The notes under the pieces are model-generated. The model was not told the origin of the DNA, made no database searches, and saw only the letters and a program-made list of their open reading frames with translations. A stretch of DNA of 64,000 bases from CAVVIH01 sp963748295. Lineage in GTDB: Bacteria > Acidobacteriota > Vicinamibacteria > Vicinamibacterales > 2-12-FULL-66-21. Below are positions 11,455-21,445 of this stretch, one piece after another. Location: the NCBI GenBank assembly GCA_963748295.1, contig CAVVIH010000004.1:124001-188000 (forward strand), read 5' to 3'. The position numbers and the translations under genes are program-made. Each line of letters starts with the position of its first letter. Positions within the stretch are counted from its first letter, which is position 1.

Positions 11455-14400
11455 ATGAAGTCCAGGTTCTTGCCCGCTGCACTAGCTTTGTCCGTCAGCC
11501 TTGGCCTGCCCGCGTCCGCGGCAGCCCAGGGCGGATACTTCGGCCGCAACAAGGTTCAATACCGCGATTTCAAGTTCGAGGTATTGAAGACGACGCACTT
11601 CGACATTTACTACTACCCGGAAGAAGCGCAGGCCGCGCAAATGGCCGCTCGAATGGCCGAGCGTTGGTACACGCGCCTCTCGACGCTGCTCGACCACGAC
11701 CTGAGCGGCCGTCAGCCGTTGATCCTTTACGCCAGCGGTCCGCACTTTCGCCAGACGAACGCCATCCAGGGGGAGATCGGTGAAGGGACCGGCGGCGTCA
11801 CCGAAGCGTACAAGCGCCGCATCGTGCTGCCGTTTGCCGGTCCGATCGAGTCGACCGACCACGTGCTGGGGCACGAGCTGGTTCATGCGTTCCAGTACCG
11901 ACATCACCGGCACGAACGTCAGCGGCAACGTCGCCGGCGCGCTCGGGCTGCCGCTGTGGTTCATCGAAGGAATGGCCGAGTATCTGTCGATCGGTCCGGT
12001 GGATCCGCACACCGCGATGTGGATGCGCGAGTCGGCGCGCCGCGAGCGCCTGCCGGACATCGACAAACTCGACAACCCGCGCTACTTCCCGTATCGCTAC
12101 GGCCACGCGCTGTGGGCGTACATCGCCGGACGCTATGGCGATCGCGCGGTGGGCCAGATGCTGCGCGCGGCCGCCGGCCGCGATTCGAGCTACCAGCAGG
12201 CGATCGAGAGCGTGCTGCAGACGGATACGAAGACGCTTTCGCAGGAATGGCACGCGGCGATCTTCTCGGCGTATCGTCCGATCGCCGAAGTGACGCAGAT
12301 GCCGGCGCAGTTCTCGCGCCCGCTGATCAACAAGGAACGCGGCGGCGGCGAGCTGAACGTCGGGCCGGAGCTCAGTCCCGACGGGTCGCGCGTCGTGTTC
12401 TTCTCAGAGAAGGACCTGTTCTCGATCGACATGTACCTCGCGGACGCGAGGACCGGCGAGATCATCCGGAAGATCACCAACACCGCGACGAGCGCGCACT
12501 TCGAGAGCCTGCAGTTCCTGGCGTCAGCCGGCGCGTGGGACGCGGCCGGCAAGCGCTTCGTGTTCCCCGGCATCACCAGCGGCGCGCCGATCCTGACGAT
12601 CGTCGACGTCGACAACGGCCGGACCGAGCGCGAAATCAAGCTGCCCGAGATCGACGAGGTGCTGAACCCCGCGTGGTCGCCCGACGGGAAGTCGATCGCG
12701 TTCAGCGCGCTCGTCGGCGGGTTCAACGACCTCTTCGTCTACAACCTCGAGAAGTCGTCGCTCGAGCGGCTCACCAACGACTCGTTTGCGGAACTCGATC
12801 CGGCGTATTCGCCGGACGGACGCGTGCTGGCGTTCGCGACCGATCGCTTCACGACCGATCTCGATCGGCTCGCGGCGGGCAAGATGCGGCTGGCGCTGAT
12901 GGACGTCGACACCAAGGCGATACGCGAGCTCGGCGGGTTTGCCGACGGGAAGAACGTCGGGCCGCAGTGGTCGCCCGATGGTCGCTCGCTCTACTTCGTT
13001 TCCGATCACCAGGGCATCTCGAACGTCTACCGCATCCCCGCGGGCGGCGGCGAGCCGACGCAGATGACGAACATGCTGACCGGCGCGAGCGGCATCACCG
13101 CGCTGAGTCCGGCGCTGTCGGTCGCGCAGGGCCGCGTCGTGTTCAGCGCCTACGAGAACGACGGCTACAACATCTACTCGCTGGACGCGGAGCAGAATCG
13201 CCTGACCGGCATCGAGCCGGTCAAGCTGCCGATCAACGCCGCGGTGCTGCCGCCGCGGACGCAGGGTGAGGGGCCGGTGTTCACCGCGATCACCAACCCG
13301 GTGCCCGGGCTGCCGATGTCGACGGAGCCGTTCAAGCCCGAGGACTATTCGCCGGGGCTGTCGCTCGATTTCGCGGGACAGCCGATGATCGGCGTCGGCG
13401 TCGGATCGTTCGGCGCTTACGCGGCCGGCGGTGTCTCGTTCCTCTTCAGCGACGTGCTGGGAAACCACGTGGTTGGCACGTCCGTGCAGGCGACCAGCCG
13501 CCTGGATGAATTCGGCGGCACGCTCTTCTATCTGAATCGCACCCACCGCTGGAACTGGGGCGTGTCGATCGATCAGATTCCGTACGTCGCGCGCGGATTC
13601 CAGGCGGGCGTCGTCGACGTCAACGGACAGTCCGTCTACCTCGAACGCGAGCTTCGCGTGCTCCAGCGCGATCAGTCGGTACTCGGGGATGATCTCGTAT
13701 CCGTTGAGCCGCTCGCTCCGCGTGGAGGGCAACGGCGGCTTCCGGCGCATCGGCATCAAGCAGGATGTCACGTCGAGGTTCTATTCGCTTCAGACCGGCG
13801 AGCAGATCGACGAACAGGAACAGGACCTGCTGGACGTGCCGTCGCTCAATCTCGGCGAGGCGAGCGGCGCGCTGGTCTACGACACGTCGATCTTCGGCCT
13901 GACGAGCCCGATTCTCGGCAGCCGCGCCAGGCTCGAGTTCTCGCAGAGCACGGGCTCGCTTCAGTACTCGGGCGTGCTCGCCGACCTGCGCACGTATTTC
14001 ATGCCGTTCCGCCCCTACACGATTGCGCTGCGGGGCCTCTACTACGGACGCTACGGCCGCGACGCCGATGACGGCCGGCTGCCGACGCTGTATCTCGGCT
14101 ATCCGGGCCTCGTGCGCGGCTACGATTCAGGGACGTTCGAGACGGGCGAGTGCGGTGTGCAGCCGGATGGCTCGTGCCCCGCGTTCGATCGCCTGATCGG
14201 CAGCCGCGTCGCGGTCGCCAACGCCGAGCTGCGCTTCCCGCTCTGGGGCGCCTTTGGCGGCGATCAGTTTTACGGTCGGGTCCCGGTGGAGCTGGCGGTG
14301 TTCACCGACGCCGGGATGGCATGGGGACGCACCGATCGTTCGCTCTTCGTCAGCGACCAGCAGCCGGTCGTGAGCGTTGGCGCGGCCGCGCGGATCAACC

Positions 14401-14498
14401 TGTTCGGCTTTGCCGTCGCGGAGATCGATTACGTCCGTCCGCTCGATCGGCCCAACCGCGGCTGGTTGTGGCAGTTTGGACTCAGGCCGGGCTGGTAG
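11455..14498 (+). CDS. Zinc peptidase / TolB-like propeller / outer-membrane beta-barrel fusion, two frame breaks
   Basis: About 1,014 residues. It starts at the ATG at 11455 with a signal peptide (MKSRFLPAALALSVSLGLPA). Residues 25-290 look like a gluzincin metallopeptidase: HELVHAF at about 140 and a downstream glutamate in FIEGMAEYL near 174. Residues 280-620 hold PD40/TolB-like repeats (LSPDGSRVVFFS, WSPDGKSIAFSA, YSPDGRVLAFAT, WSPDGRSLYFVS). From about 640 to the end the pattern is alternating beta strands ending in WQFGLRPGW, like a BamA/surface-antigen barrel with a terminal aromatic. Two indels break the frame: an extra C at 11898-11899, restoring QYDITGT when removed, and a lost base near 13680. 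Possibly an outer-membrane-anchored protease; function inferred only. Confidence 0.82.
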
Positions 14499-14570
14499 GC
14501 TCGGCGTTGGGCGTTCGGCGTTCGGCGCTGAGAGCTGAAAGCTGAAAGCTGAAAGCTGAGAAGCTGAGAG
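14499..14570. repeat. GGCGTTCGGCG and AGCTGAAAGCTGA word repeats between convergent genes
   Basis: Directly after the TAG of the plus-strand gene come GGCGTTGGGCGTTCGGCG words (14503-14525), then AGCTGAAAGCTGAAAGCTGA words to 14570, which abut the stop codon of the minus-strand permease. The two word families are therefore each attached to one of the two stop codons. No gene is present. Confidence 0.85.
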
Positions 14571-17219
14571 CTACTCAGCCTTCAACACGCCCAGCGGATC
14601 AACTCGGGCCGCTTTCAATGCCGGCGTGGCGCTCGCGACGAGCGCGGCGCCGGCGACCAGCAACGTCGTGACGCCCATCACCAGGCCATCGGTGGGAGAG
14701 ACGTTGACCGTCAGCCCGCTGAGGAGCGGCGCGGTCAACGCGCCGGCCGACGCGCCGAGGAAGAGGCCGATCGCGGTGAGGATCATCGCGCCGCGCACCA
14801 TCAGAGCGACGAGCGCCGGGCGCGTCGCGCCAAGCGCGCTGCGGATTGCGATCTCGCGCGACCGCTGCGCGGCGATGTACGACAGCAAGCCGTAGACGCC
14901 CACCATCGCCAGCAGCGCCGCGAGCACCCCAAAGACCGTCGTCAGAATCGCCGCGACCCGCGCCGGCATCAGGGACACCGCGACCGCGTCGCTCATCGGC
15001 TTCAGCTCGACCGACATGCCGCCCGCCTGCTCGACGAGCTGACGAATTGCCGACGCGGTTGACGTCATCTGCGCCGTCCGCACGTGCATCGTCATCGCGC
15101 CCATTCGATGCTGCCGCGTCGCGAGATATACGGTCGGCTTGATCGCTTCACCGATCGTCCAGTACTTGCTGTCCGCGACGACGCCGACGATTTCGGCGGT
15201 CAGGAGGGCGTCGTTCTCGCCGTAGAACTTGAGCCGCTTGCCGACGGCGTCCCCGTTCCAGAGCTGTTTTGCGAGCGCGCTGTTTACCAGCAGCACCGGC
15301 GGCGAATTCTCGCGGTCCTGCCACGTGAAGTCGCGCCCCGCCAGAATCGGAATCCGGACGGTCTCGAACCAGCCCGGCGTCAGCCGCATGGCTTCCACGC
15401 GTACGCGGCGTGATCCGCCCGCCGCGCTCTCTTCGAAGACGCCGAAGTTCTCCTGCCCCATCAGCGCCAGCGGGACGACCGTCGACATGCCTGCTGCGTC
15501 CACACCCGGCAGCTGCTCGACGCGCTGCTGAAGGTCGATGAGCCCGCTGACGAACCGCGGCGGTACACGGCCATCGAGATCGAGCGGTGCGACGTCGGCC
15601 AGCAGAACGCCTGCGTGCTGGAACCCCGGATCCACGCTGTTGACGTGGCCGAGACTGCGAAGGAACAAGCCACTCCAGACGAGGAGCAGCGTGCAGATTG
15701 CGACCTGCGCGACGATCAGCGCGCGGCGGAAACGCTGACGGCTCTTCGGCCCGCCGGCTTCGTTCCTGAGCGCCGGCACGAGGTCGATCCTCGCGGTGCT
15801 GCGCGCCGGCGCGGTGCCGAAGATGAGCGCCGTCACGGCCGACACGACGAACGTGTAGGCCAGCACGCGCCAGTCGAGCGACACATCGAACTCGACGGGG
15901 AAGGGCAGCTGCGCGACCGCGAGGTTGACGGAGCCGACCGCCCACGCGCCGAGGAGCGCGCCGCCCAAGCCGCCCGCGAGCGCCAGAATGAGGCTCTCGG
16001 TGAGCAGCTGACGAATGACGCGGCCGCGTCCGGCGCCAAGCGCCACGCGTATCGCGATCTCCCGCTGCCGTGATGTGGCGCGGCCGAGCAGAAGGCCGGC
16101 AAGGTTCGCGCACGCGACGAGCAGGACGCAGCCGGCGGCAACCGTCAGTACGCCGACGAACATGAGCACCGGCAGCAGCGCCTTCGCGACGCCCTTGAAC
16201 GCGTCGAGCCTGTCGACGCCGTAGATCTCCACTCCCGTGAACGACTCGGGAAGCAGCGGGTGTTCGGTCCTCAACTGCCGGGCGACGACCTGCAGTTCCG
16301 CGAGGGCGGCGGCGCGGCTCGTCTCCGGCCTCAGCCGCGCAATCGCCTCATATCGCGTGGCGAGGCGATCCTCGTCGCGCCGCTCGTCGAACGGAATCCA
16401 GAAGTCTCGCAGCAGGGCCGGCGGCGTGATGCCGCGAAAGCCCGGCGGCATGACGCCGAGCACTTCGTAGGCACGGCCGTCAAGCGTCACCGTGCGGCCG
16501 ACAATCGCCGGATCGCCCTGAAGCCGCCCGCGCCACAGCCTGTCGCTGATGACGGCGACGTCGAGGCGCGTTTCCGCCGGCAGGAACACGCGCCCGCGTG
16601 CCGCGGCCACGCCAAGCACCGTGAAGTGATTCCGCGTCACGACGTTCCCCATCAGCTTCAGCGGCAAGCCGTCGGTCTGAAGGTTCATCGCCGCGCCGCG
16701 CTGCAGCATCAGATCCGACAGGCCGGTGGTCCGCTCCCTGAAGTCGAGCGCGTTCGGACCCGAGACGCGGCTGCCGCCCGGGTGGATCTTGACGAGTCGC
16801 TCCGGCGCCGCGACGGGCAGCGGCTTCAGCAGCAGCGAATTGACCAGGCTGAAGATTGCCGCGTTGCCACCGATCGCCAGCGTCAGCGTAACGATGGCCA
16901 CGGCCGCAAAGCCGCGTTCGCGGCCGAGCAGCCGAAGGCCATAGCGGAGATCCTGGAACAAGTCGGCGAACGTTGTCCTGAGCCGGTTTCTGCGTTCGAC
17001 CCTCGCGCCGTAAAGCTCGCAGCCCGCGGCGCCGCGCTCGCGATCGCCGAACTCGCGCCGTGCTTGCGCGCGCGCATCCGCTTCGGGCACGCCGCTGGCC
17101 ATCAGGTCGGCCACACGCATGTCGATGTGAAACGTGAACTCGTCCTGGATCTGCGTCCGCACGTCGCCGGGCGAGCGTGAGGAGAACCGGAAGAGGCGGC
17201 GGAACCGGCTGGTTTTCAT
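14571..17219 (-). CDS. ADOP-type ABC transporter permease (FtsX/MacB-like)
   Basis: An 882-residue member of the Acidobacterial duplicated orphan permease family. Residues 1-85 hold the family's soluble N-terminal region (RTQIQDEFTFHIDMRVADLM). It is followed by a transmembrane helix, a MacB-type periplasmic domain, three FtsX helices near 370-500 (ATSRQREIAIRVALGAGRGR), a second periplasmic domain, and a second FtsX unit ending near 880 (AAQRSREIAIRSALGATRPA). The two FtsX modules are internal duplicates, as expected for ADOP. No ATPase gene is adjacent, hence 'orphan'. The start ATG overlaps the PadR stop as ATGA, so the two are translationally coupled. Substrate is unknown; MacB relatives move lipoproteins, peptides or macrolides. 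Confidence 0.93.
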   Translation of the reverse strand: MKTSRFRRLFRFSSRSPGDVRTQIQDEFTFHIDMRVADLMASGVPEADARAQARREFGDRERGAAGCELYGARVERRNRLRTTFADLFQDLRYGLRLLGRERGFAAVAIVTLTLAIGGNAAIFSLVNSLLLKPLPVAAPERLVKIHPGGSRVSGPNALDFRERTTGLSDLMLQRGAAMNLQTDGLPLKLMGNVVTRNHFTVLGVAAARGRVFLPAETRLDVAVISDRLWRGRLQGDPAIVGRTVTLDGRAYEVLGVMPPGFRGITPPALLRDFWIPFDERRDEDRLATRYEAIARLRPETSRAAALAELQVVARQLRTEHPLLPESFTGVEIYGVDRLDAFKGVAKALLPVLMFVGVLTVAAGCVLLVACANLAGLLLGRATSRQREIAIRVALGAGRGRVIRQLLTESLILALAGGLGGALLGAWAVGSVNLAVAQLPFPVEFDVSLDWRVLAYTFVVSAVTALIFGTAPARSTARIDLVPALRNEAGGPKSRQRFRRALIVAQVAICTLLLVWSGLFLRSLGHVNSVDPGFQHAGVLLADVAPLDLDGRVPPRFVSGLIDLQQRVEQLPGVDAAGMSTVVPLALMGQENFGVFEESAAGGSRRVRVEAMRLTPGWFETVRIPILAGRDFTWQDRENSPPVLLVNSALAKQLWNGDAVGKRLKFYGENDALLTAEIVGVVADSKYWTIGEAIKPTVYLATRQHRMGAMTMHVRTAQMTSTASAIRQLVEQAGGMSVELKPMSDAVAVSLMPARVAAILTTVFGVLAALLAMVGVYGLLSYIAAQRSREIAIRSALGATRPALVALMVRGAMILTAIGLFLGASAGALTAPLLSGLTVNVSPTDGLVMGVTTLLVAGAALVASATPALKAARVDPLGVLKAE

Positions 17220-17551
17220 CGGCGCGAATCAATCAGCTTGAAGACGGCGCCCGCATATCGCTTCCACGCGGACATCTCCGCGCGAAGCTGCCGCCGCCCT
17301 GACGCAGTGAGCGCGTAGTACTTGGCTTTCCGGTTGTTCTCCGACACTCCCCAGGACGCCTCGATCCAGCCCTTCGCTTCGAGCCGGTGCAGCGCCTGAT
17401 ACAGCGCGGCATCCTCGATGCCGAGGACGCCGTCGGTCTGCTCGCGAACCCAGCGCGCGATCGCATAGCCATGCGCGGCGTCGCGCTCGATGGCGCGGAG
17501 GATCAGGAGGTCGACGGTGCCCTGGAGCAGGGCCAGTGGCTTGGGCTTCAC
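17216..17551 (-). CDS. PadR family transcriptional regulator
   Basis: A 111-residue winged-helix regulator beginning at a GTG (17551) that follows GGAG with five-base spacing. The PadR pattern is clear: LLQGTVDLLILRAIERDAAH (residues about 8-27), GYAIARWVRE, the recognition-helix region AALYQALHRLEAKGW and the wing NRKAKYYALTASGRRQL. An upstream in-frame ATG (17596) would add 15 residues without family similarity. PadR genes coupled to ADOP permeases probably repress the shared operon in answer to a small molecule; that role is inferred from context. Confidence 0.93.
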   Translation of the reverse strand: MKPKPLALLQGTVDLLILRAIERDAAHGYAIARWVREQTDGVLGIEDAALYQALHRLEAKGWIEASWGVSENNRKAKYYALTASGRRQLRAEMSAWKRYAGAVFKLIDSRR

Positions 17552-17633
17552 AGGATCTCCATACGTGTCTCGCACAGCCAGTGTTCCACTAATCATATGA
17601 GGGGGGACGCGGAGTGTGGCACAATCACGGGTC

Positions 17634-18110
17634 ATGGCCGCATCGAATCCGTATGGCGAAGATCTCGGAAATCGCGAACCGCTCGCTGCGCTCGCAGAGA
17701 CACCGGAGCGCATCCGTCAGACCGTGGGAAGGTGGACGGCCGAGCAGTTCGAGCGGAGTTACGCGCCGGGAAAGTGGAGCGCGCGCAAGATTCTGATTCA
17801 CCTCGCGCAGACCGAGCTCGCGCTCACGACGCGCGCGCGATTCGCCCTGACGCAGTCGGGGTACACCGCCCAGGCTTTCTCACAGGACGACTGGATGCCG
17901 CTCGACGAAGGGAGCGATGCGCACACGGCCCTCGACGCGTACATCACCCTGCGCCGCCTGAACCTCGCGATGTGGCGGAAGCTGACCCCCGAGCAGATCG
18001 GCCGGCCGTTCACGCATCCCGAGTACGGCGAGCTGACCGTCGGCTGGATCATGGCCCAGATAGCCGGGCACGACATTCATCATCTCAAGCAGTTTCAAGC
18101 CATCAATTGA
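17634..18110 (+). CDS. DinB family protein
   Basis: A 158-residue four-helix DinB/YfiT-like protein. The pattern WSARKILIHLAQTE (about residues 48-61), with the first metal-site histidine, and AGHDIHHLKQFQ at the C-terminus, with the other two, is diagnostic. Members bind a divalent metal and several are thiol-dependent S-transferases; activity here is unknown. The start is taken at ATG 17634; a GTG 18 bases upstream is possible. It is divergent from the PadR gene across about 80 bases and is followed after 24 bases by an esterase, likely in one transcript. Confidence 0.88.
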   Translation: MAASNPYGEDLGNREPLAALAETPERIRQTVGRWTAEQFERSYAPGKWSARKILIHLAQTELALTTRARFALTQSGYTAQAFSQDDWMPLDEGSDAHTALDAYITLRRLNLAMWRKLTPEQIGRPFTHPEYGELTVGWIMAQIAGHDIHHLKQFQAIN

Positions 18111-18134
18111 GACAGTCCCGCTGATTCCAGCGTC

Positions 18135-18911
18135 TTGCAACACTTCCACACCCATCACATCGAGAGCGCGGCGCTCGGCGTAACGCGGCGGCTGACCATC
18201 TTCGTTCCCGGTCCTCCGAAGCACGGCGCGTCGCGCTATCCGGTCCTTTACCTGAACGACGGCCAGAACCTCTTCGACCCCGCTCGCGCGTTCGCGGGCA
18301 ACACGTGGCGGGTTGCGGAAACCGTCACTGGATTGATCGAAGCGGGCATCATCCCTCCGATCGTCGTCGTCGGCATCGACCACGGAGAAATCCGGCGGGC
18401 GCGTGAGTACCTGCCGGTCAGCGACGACCGCAATCCGTTTGCGAGGCGGCCGCTGGGACGGCGGTATGTGGAGTTCGTCGTGCGCGAGGTGATGCCGTTC
18501 GTGCAACGGGAGTTTCCGGTCGGGCGTGGGCCATCCAATACCGGGGTTGGCGGATCGTCTTACGGCGCGGTCGCGGCGCTGTTCACGGCACTCGAGGCGC
18601 CCGGCAAATTCGGCCGCCTGCTGATCGAGAGTCCGTCGCTTTACGTTGGCCGCGGCCGGATGCTGCGGCGGGCCCGCCGGGCGCAGGCGTGGCCTGCGCG
18701 AGTCTACCTGGGTGTGGGGACGTCGGAGACGAGCCGCGCCGAATGGAACGAGGAGACGGTCATCAACGTGATGCGGCTTGAGCAGATTCTGAAGAAGGCG
18801 GGGCTCGGCCCGCGCCGGCTGAGAATGGTGATCGAGCACGGCGCGACCCATTCCGAGGGGGCATGGGCCGCGCGCCTGCCGTTCGCGCTGTCGTTCCTGT
18901 TCGGCGGCTAG
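18135..18911 (+). CDS. Alpha/beta hydrolase, esterase D (enterochelin esterase-like)
   Basis: A 258-residue putative esterase. RYPVLYLNDGQNLFDP (about 34-49) and REVMPFVQREFPV precede the nucleophile elbow GVGGSSYGAVAALF (about 135-148), where the second serine is the likely nucleophile. The C-terminal EHGATHSEGAW supplies the catalytic histidine. The start is a TTG at 18135 without a good ribosome-binding site, so the N-terminus is uncertain by a few residues. Its stop codon lies in the palindrome GCTAGC, which also supplies the stop of the convergent gene at 18908, so the two genes overlap by four bases at their 3' ends. Confidence 0.85.
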   Translation: MQHFHTHHIESAALGVTRRLTIFVPGPPKHGASRYPVLYLNDGQNLFDPARAFAGNTWRVAETVTGLIEAGIIPPIVVVGIDHGEIRRAREYLPVSDDRNPFARRPLGRRYVEFVVREVMPFVQREFPVGRGPSNTGVGGSSYGAVAALFTALEAPGKFGRLLIESPSLYVGRGRMLRRARRAQAWPARVYLGVGTSETSRAEWNEETVINVMRLEQILKKAGLGPRRLRMVIEHGATHSEGAWAARLPFALSFLFGG

Positions 18912-20083
18912 CCGCGCTTGCGCAGCCAGCGACGGCCGTGGATGCTGAAATCCACCAGGTCCCCGACGGACATTTCCTTGTAGCCCGCGTCCCGCACTTC
19001 TTTGATGAACTCGGGGGTCACGCCGTGAATCCGCAGCTTCACCAGCTCCGGCACGGTGACGTCCGGGTAGCCGAGCGCGCGGATTTCCTTGACGAAATCG
19101 ATCGACACGCCGTGGATCCGCATCTGGACGATGTCGCGAAGCGCGAGCTCCTTGAAGCCGAGTTCGCGCAGCTGCCGGATGTAGGACGGCGTCGCGCCGT
19201 GAATCTTCACCTGGACCAGCTCGTCGATGCTGAGCTCCTTGAAGCCAAGCTCTCGCATCTCGCGGATGAATTCGGGCGTGACGCCGTGGATGCGCATCTT
19301 CACCAGCGTGTCGATATCGAGCTTGTCGTAGCCGGCCTTCTTCACGTCCTGCACGAACTCCGGCGTCGCGCCATGAATGCGCGTCTTGACCAGATCGTCC
19401 AGCGACAGGCCGCGATAGCCCGCCGTCGCCATCGCCTGAACGTATTGAGGCGTCGCGCCGTGGATCCGCGTCTTCACCAGTTCGTCGACCGGGACCTTGT
19501 CGAACCCCGCCTGCCGCATGTCCTGGATGTACTTCGCGTCCACGCCGTGAATGCGCATCCGCAGCAGGCCGTCGAGGTCGGGCTTGTAGCCTTCGCGCTC
19601 GATCGCGCTCACGAACTCCCGGCTGACGTCGTGGATCGCCAGGCGCATCACGTCATCGTCGTCCAGCTGGCCGAATCTTCCGCGCATCGCGGTGACGTAG
19701 TCGCGATTCTGCGAGAACGAGAACGTGCCGGCGCCGAGTCCGTTGGTAAAGCTGCCGGTGAAGTCGAACGTGCCGGCATCGCGGCGCAGCGTGAACCGCA
19801 CGTCGCGCGCCGAAAGGTTTTCGTCGCCGCTCGGAAGGCCCTGGAGCTCCGACGGCCGGACACCGACGCCCATCTGACGCCGATCGCCTTGATGCAGCTG
19901 CAGGTTGATCCAGCGTTCGCCGTCCTTGCGCGTCCAGTTGTCGCTCAGCCGGATATGCCAGGTCCCGTCGGCCTGCTGAGCCGACTGTTCGGGGAGAGGG
20001 CCGGTAATCAAAACTGTTTCGGGGAGCGGGGACGCAAGCGAGAAGAAAGAAGCCGCGACAATCAAAGCCTTTACTGCGTGCAT
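18908..20083 (-). CDS. Secreted protein of tandem 29-residue IHG repeats
   Basis: A 391-residue exported protein. The ATG at 20083 follows GGAAGGA and starts MHAVKALIVAASFFSLASPL, a signal peptide. Residues 30-145 form a beta-rich region (WHIRLSDNWTRKDGERWINL). From about 146 to the end there are eight full copies and one partial copy of a 29-residue unit with the consensus D-x-L-V-x-x-R-I-H-G-x-T-P-E-[FY]-[IV]-x-x-x-[RK]-x-x-G-[YF]-x-x-[LV]-[ST]-[LVI]. Similar repeats occur at the C-terminus of BlaR1-like M56 peptidases in Acidobacteriota (family knowledge), but no peptidase motif is present here. The repeats are probably helical hairpins. Function unknown; an ankyrin-like binding scaffold in the periplasm is a guess. 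Confidence 0.85.
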   Translation of the reverse strand: MHAVKALIVAASFFSLASPLPETVLITGPLPEQSAQQADGTWHIRLSDNWTRKDGERWINLQLHQGDRRQMGVGVRPSELQGLPSGDENLSARDVRFTLRRDAGTFDFTGSFTNGLGAGTFSFSQNRDYVTAMRGRFGQLDDDDVMRLAIHDVSREFVSAIEREGYKPDLDGLLRMRIHGVDAKYIQDMRQAGFDKVPVDELVKTRIHGATPQYVQAMATAGYRGLSLDDLVKTRIHGATPEFVQDVKKAGYDKLDIDTLVKMRIHGVTPEFIREMRELGFKELSIDELVQVKIHGATPSYIRQLRELGFKELALRDIVQMRIHGVSIDFVKEIRALGYPDVTVPELVKLRIHGVTPEFIKEVRDAGYKEMSVGDLVDFSIHGRRWLRKRG

Positions 20084-20125
20084 GGACCGTCCTTCCTGTT
20101 ACTAGAGCGTTCGACGGGCGGGCGG

Positions 20126-20716
20126 TCAGGAGGGTTGGAAGGTGCTCAGATAATGCCGCAGGGCTCGAAAGGCCATCCCCCTGTGGCTGACCGTGGCTTT
20201 GCGATCGAGGTCCAACTCGGCAAGTGTCACGCCCAGAGGCGGATAAAAGAAAATGGGGTCGTAGCCGAACCCGTTGGTGCCCCGGGGTTCGGGAGCGATG
20301 ACGCCTTCGACGATTCCAGCCGTTTCATGGAGGATACGGCCGTCGTGCGCGAACGCGACATGACAGACGAAGCGCGCCGCGCTCGAGGCCGCGCCGCGCT
20401 TCCGCAGAAGCTCGTAGATCTTCGCGAACTTGACGCCGTAATCGGTGCCCTGCCACCGCGCCGACTGAACCCCGGGCGCGTTGCCGAGCTCATCGATCTC
20501 GAGACCCGAATCGTCGGCCACGCTCGGAAGCCCGGTCGCCGCCGCGTAGTACAGCGCCTTGAGCCGGGCATTCTCCGCGAACGTGGCGCCTGTTTCTTCC
20601 GGTTCGGGGATAGCGGGGAACTGGTCGAGCGTGACGAGCTCGACGGGCGCGAACTGAAGGATGTCCCTGATCTCCCGCAGCTTCCCCTGATTCGTCGTCG
20701 CGACGACGAGCTTCAT
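20126..20716 (-). CDS. rdgB: XTP/dITP pyrophosphatase (RdgB/HAM1)
   Basis: A 196-residue house-cleaning enzyme that hydrolyses ITP, dITP and XTP to monophosphates. Motifs of the Maf/HAM1 fold are complete: VVATTNQGKLREI at the N-terminus, TFAENARLKA near 45, SVADDSGLEIDELGNAPGV near 65-83, the GTNGFGYDPIFF loop near 147 and KATVSHRG near 174. The start ATG overlaps the rph stop as ATGA, so rph and rdgB form one translationally coupled unit, a common pairing in bacteria. Confidence 0.97.
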   Translation of the reverse strand: MKLVVATTNQGKLREIRDILQFAPVELVTLDQFPAIPEPEETGATFAENARLKALYYAAATGLPSVADDSGLEIDELGNAPGVQSARWQGTDYGVKFAKIYELLRKRGAASSAARFVCHVAFAHDGRILHETAGIVEGVIAPEPRGTNGFGYDPIFFYPPLGVTLAELDLDRKATVSHRGMAFRALRHYLSTFQPS

Positions 20717-21441
20717 GCCTTGATGTCGCCGACGATCGTCTTCTGCAGCGCGACGAGCTCGCGGATGCCGCCGTCGGCGAGCTCCATCAGCTCGTCGAGC
20801 GCCTTGCGTTCGAACGGCGGACCCTCGGCGGTCCCTTGCACTTCGATGAAGCGGCCGTCGCCGGTTTTGACGATGTTCATGTCGACGTCGGCCTTCGAAT
20901 CCTCGTCATACGCCAGATCGAGCATCGGCGTGCCGGCGACGACGCCGACGCTGGTCGCGGCGACGTAATCCTGGACCGGGATCCCCTTGACGAATCCGAG
21001 ATCGCGCAGCCGCTGCAGCGCGAGCACCAGCGCGACGAAGCCGCCGGTGATCGACGCCGTCCGCGTGCCTCCGTCGGCCTGAAGCACGTCGCAATCGATC
21101 CAGATCGTCCGCTCGCCCAGCTCGGGCAGCCTGGTGACCGACCGAAGCGAGCGCCCGATCAGCCGCTGGATCTCCTGCGTACGGCCGCCGACCTTGCCCG
21201 CGGTCGATTCGCGCTGCGTGCGCGTCGACGTCGCCCGCGGCAGCATGCCGTATTCGGCGGTGACCCAGCCCTTGCCGCTGTTGCGCAGGAACGGCGGCAC
21301 CCGATCCTCGACGCTCGCGCTGCACACGACGCGCGTGCGTCCGACTTCGATCAACACCGATCCTTCCGCGTGTCCCATAAAGCCCGGCGTCATCTTCGTC
21401 GGGCGCATGCGCGCCGGGGCGCGTCCATCACTTCTCGTCAT
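20713..21441 (-). CDS. rph: Ribonuclease PH
   Basis: A 242-residue phosphorolytic 3'-5' exoribonuclease that trims tRNA 3' ends. The ATG at 21441 follows GGAG with five-base spacing. An alternative TTG one codon earlier is less likely. Family motifs are RSDGRAPARMRPTKMTPGFM, GSVLIEVGRTRVVCSASVED, RATSTRTQRESTAGKVGGRT (about 70-90) and DCDVLQADGGTRTASITGG (about 115). PMLDLAYDEDSKADVDMN is the catalytic aspartate region. It is followed by rdgB with a four-base overlap. Confidence 0.97.
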   Translation of the reverse strand: MTRSDGRAPARMRPTKMTPGFMGHAEGSVLIEVGRTRVVCSASVEDRVPPFLRNSGKGWVTAEYGMLPRATSTRTQRESTAGKVGGRTQEIQRLIGRSLRSVTRLPELGERTIWIDCDVLQADGGTRTASITGGFVALVLALQRLRDLGFVKGIPVQDYVAATSVGVVAGTPMLDLAYDEDSKADVDMNIVKTGDGRFIEVQGTAEGPPFERKALDELMELADGGIRELVALQKTIVGDIKA

Positions 21442-21445
21442 CAAT

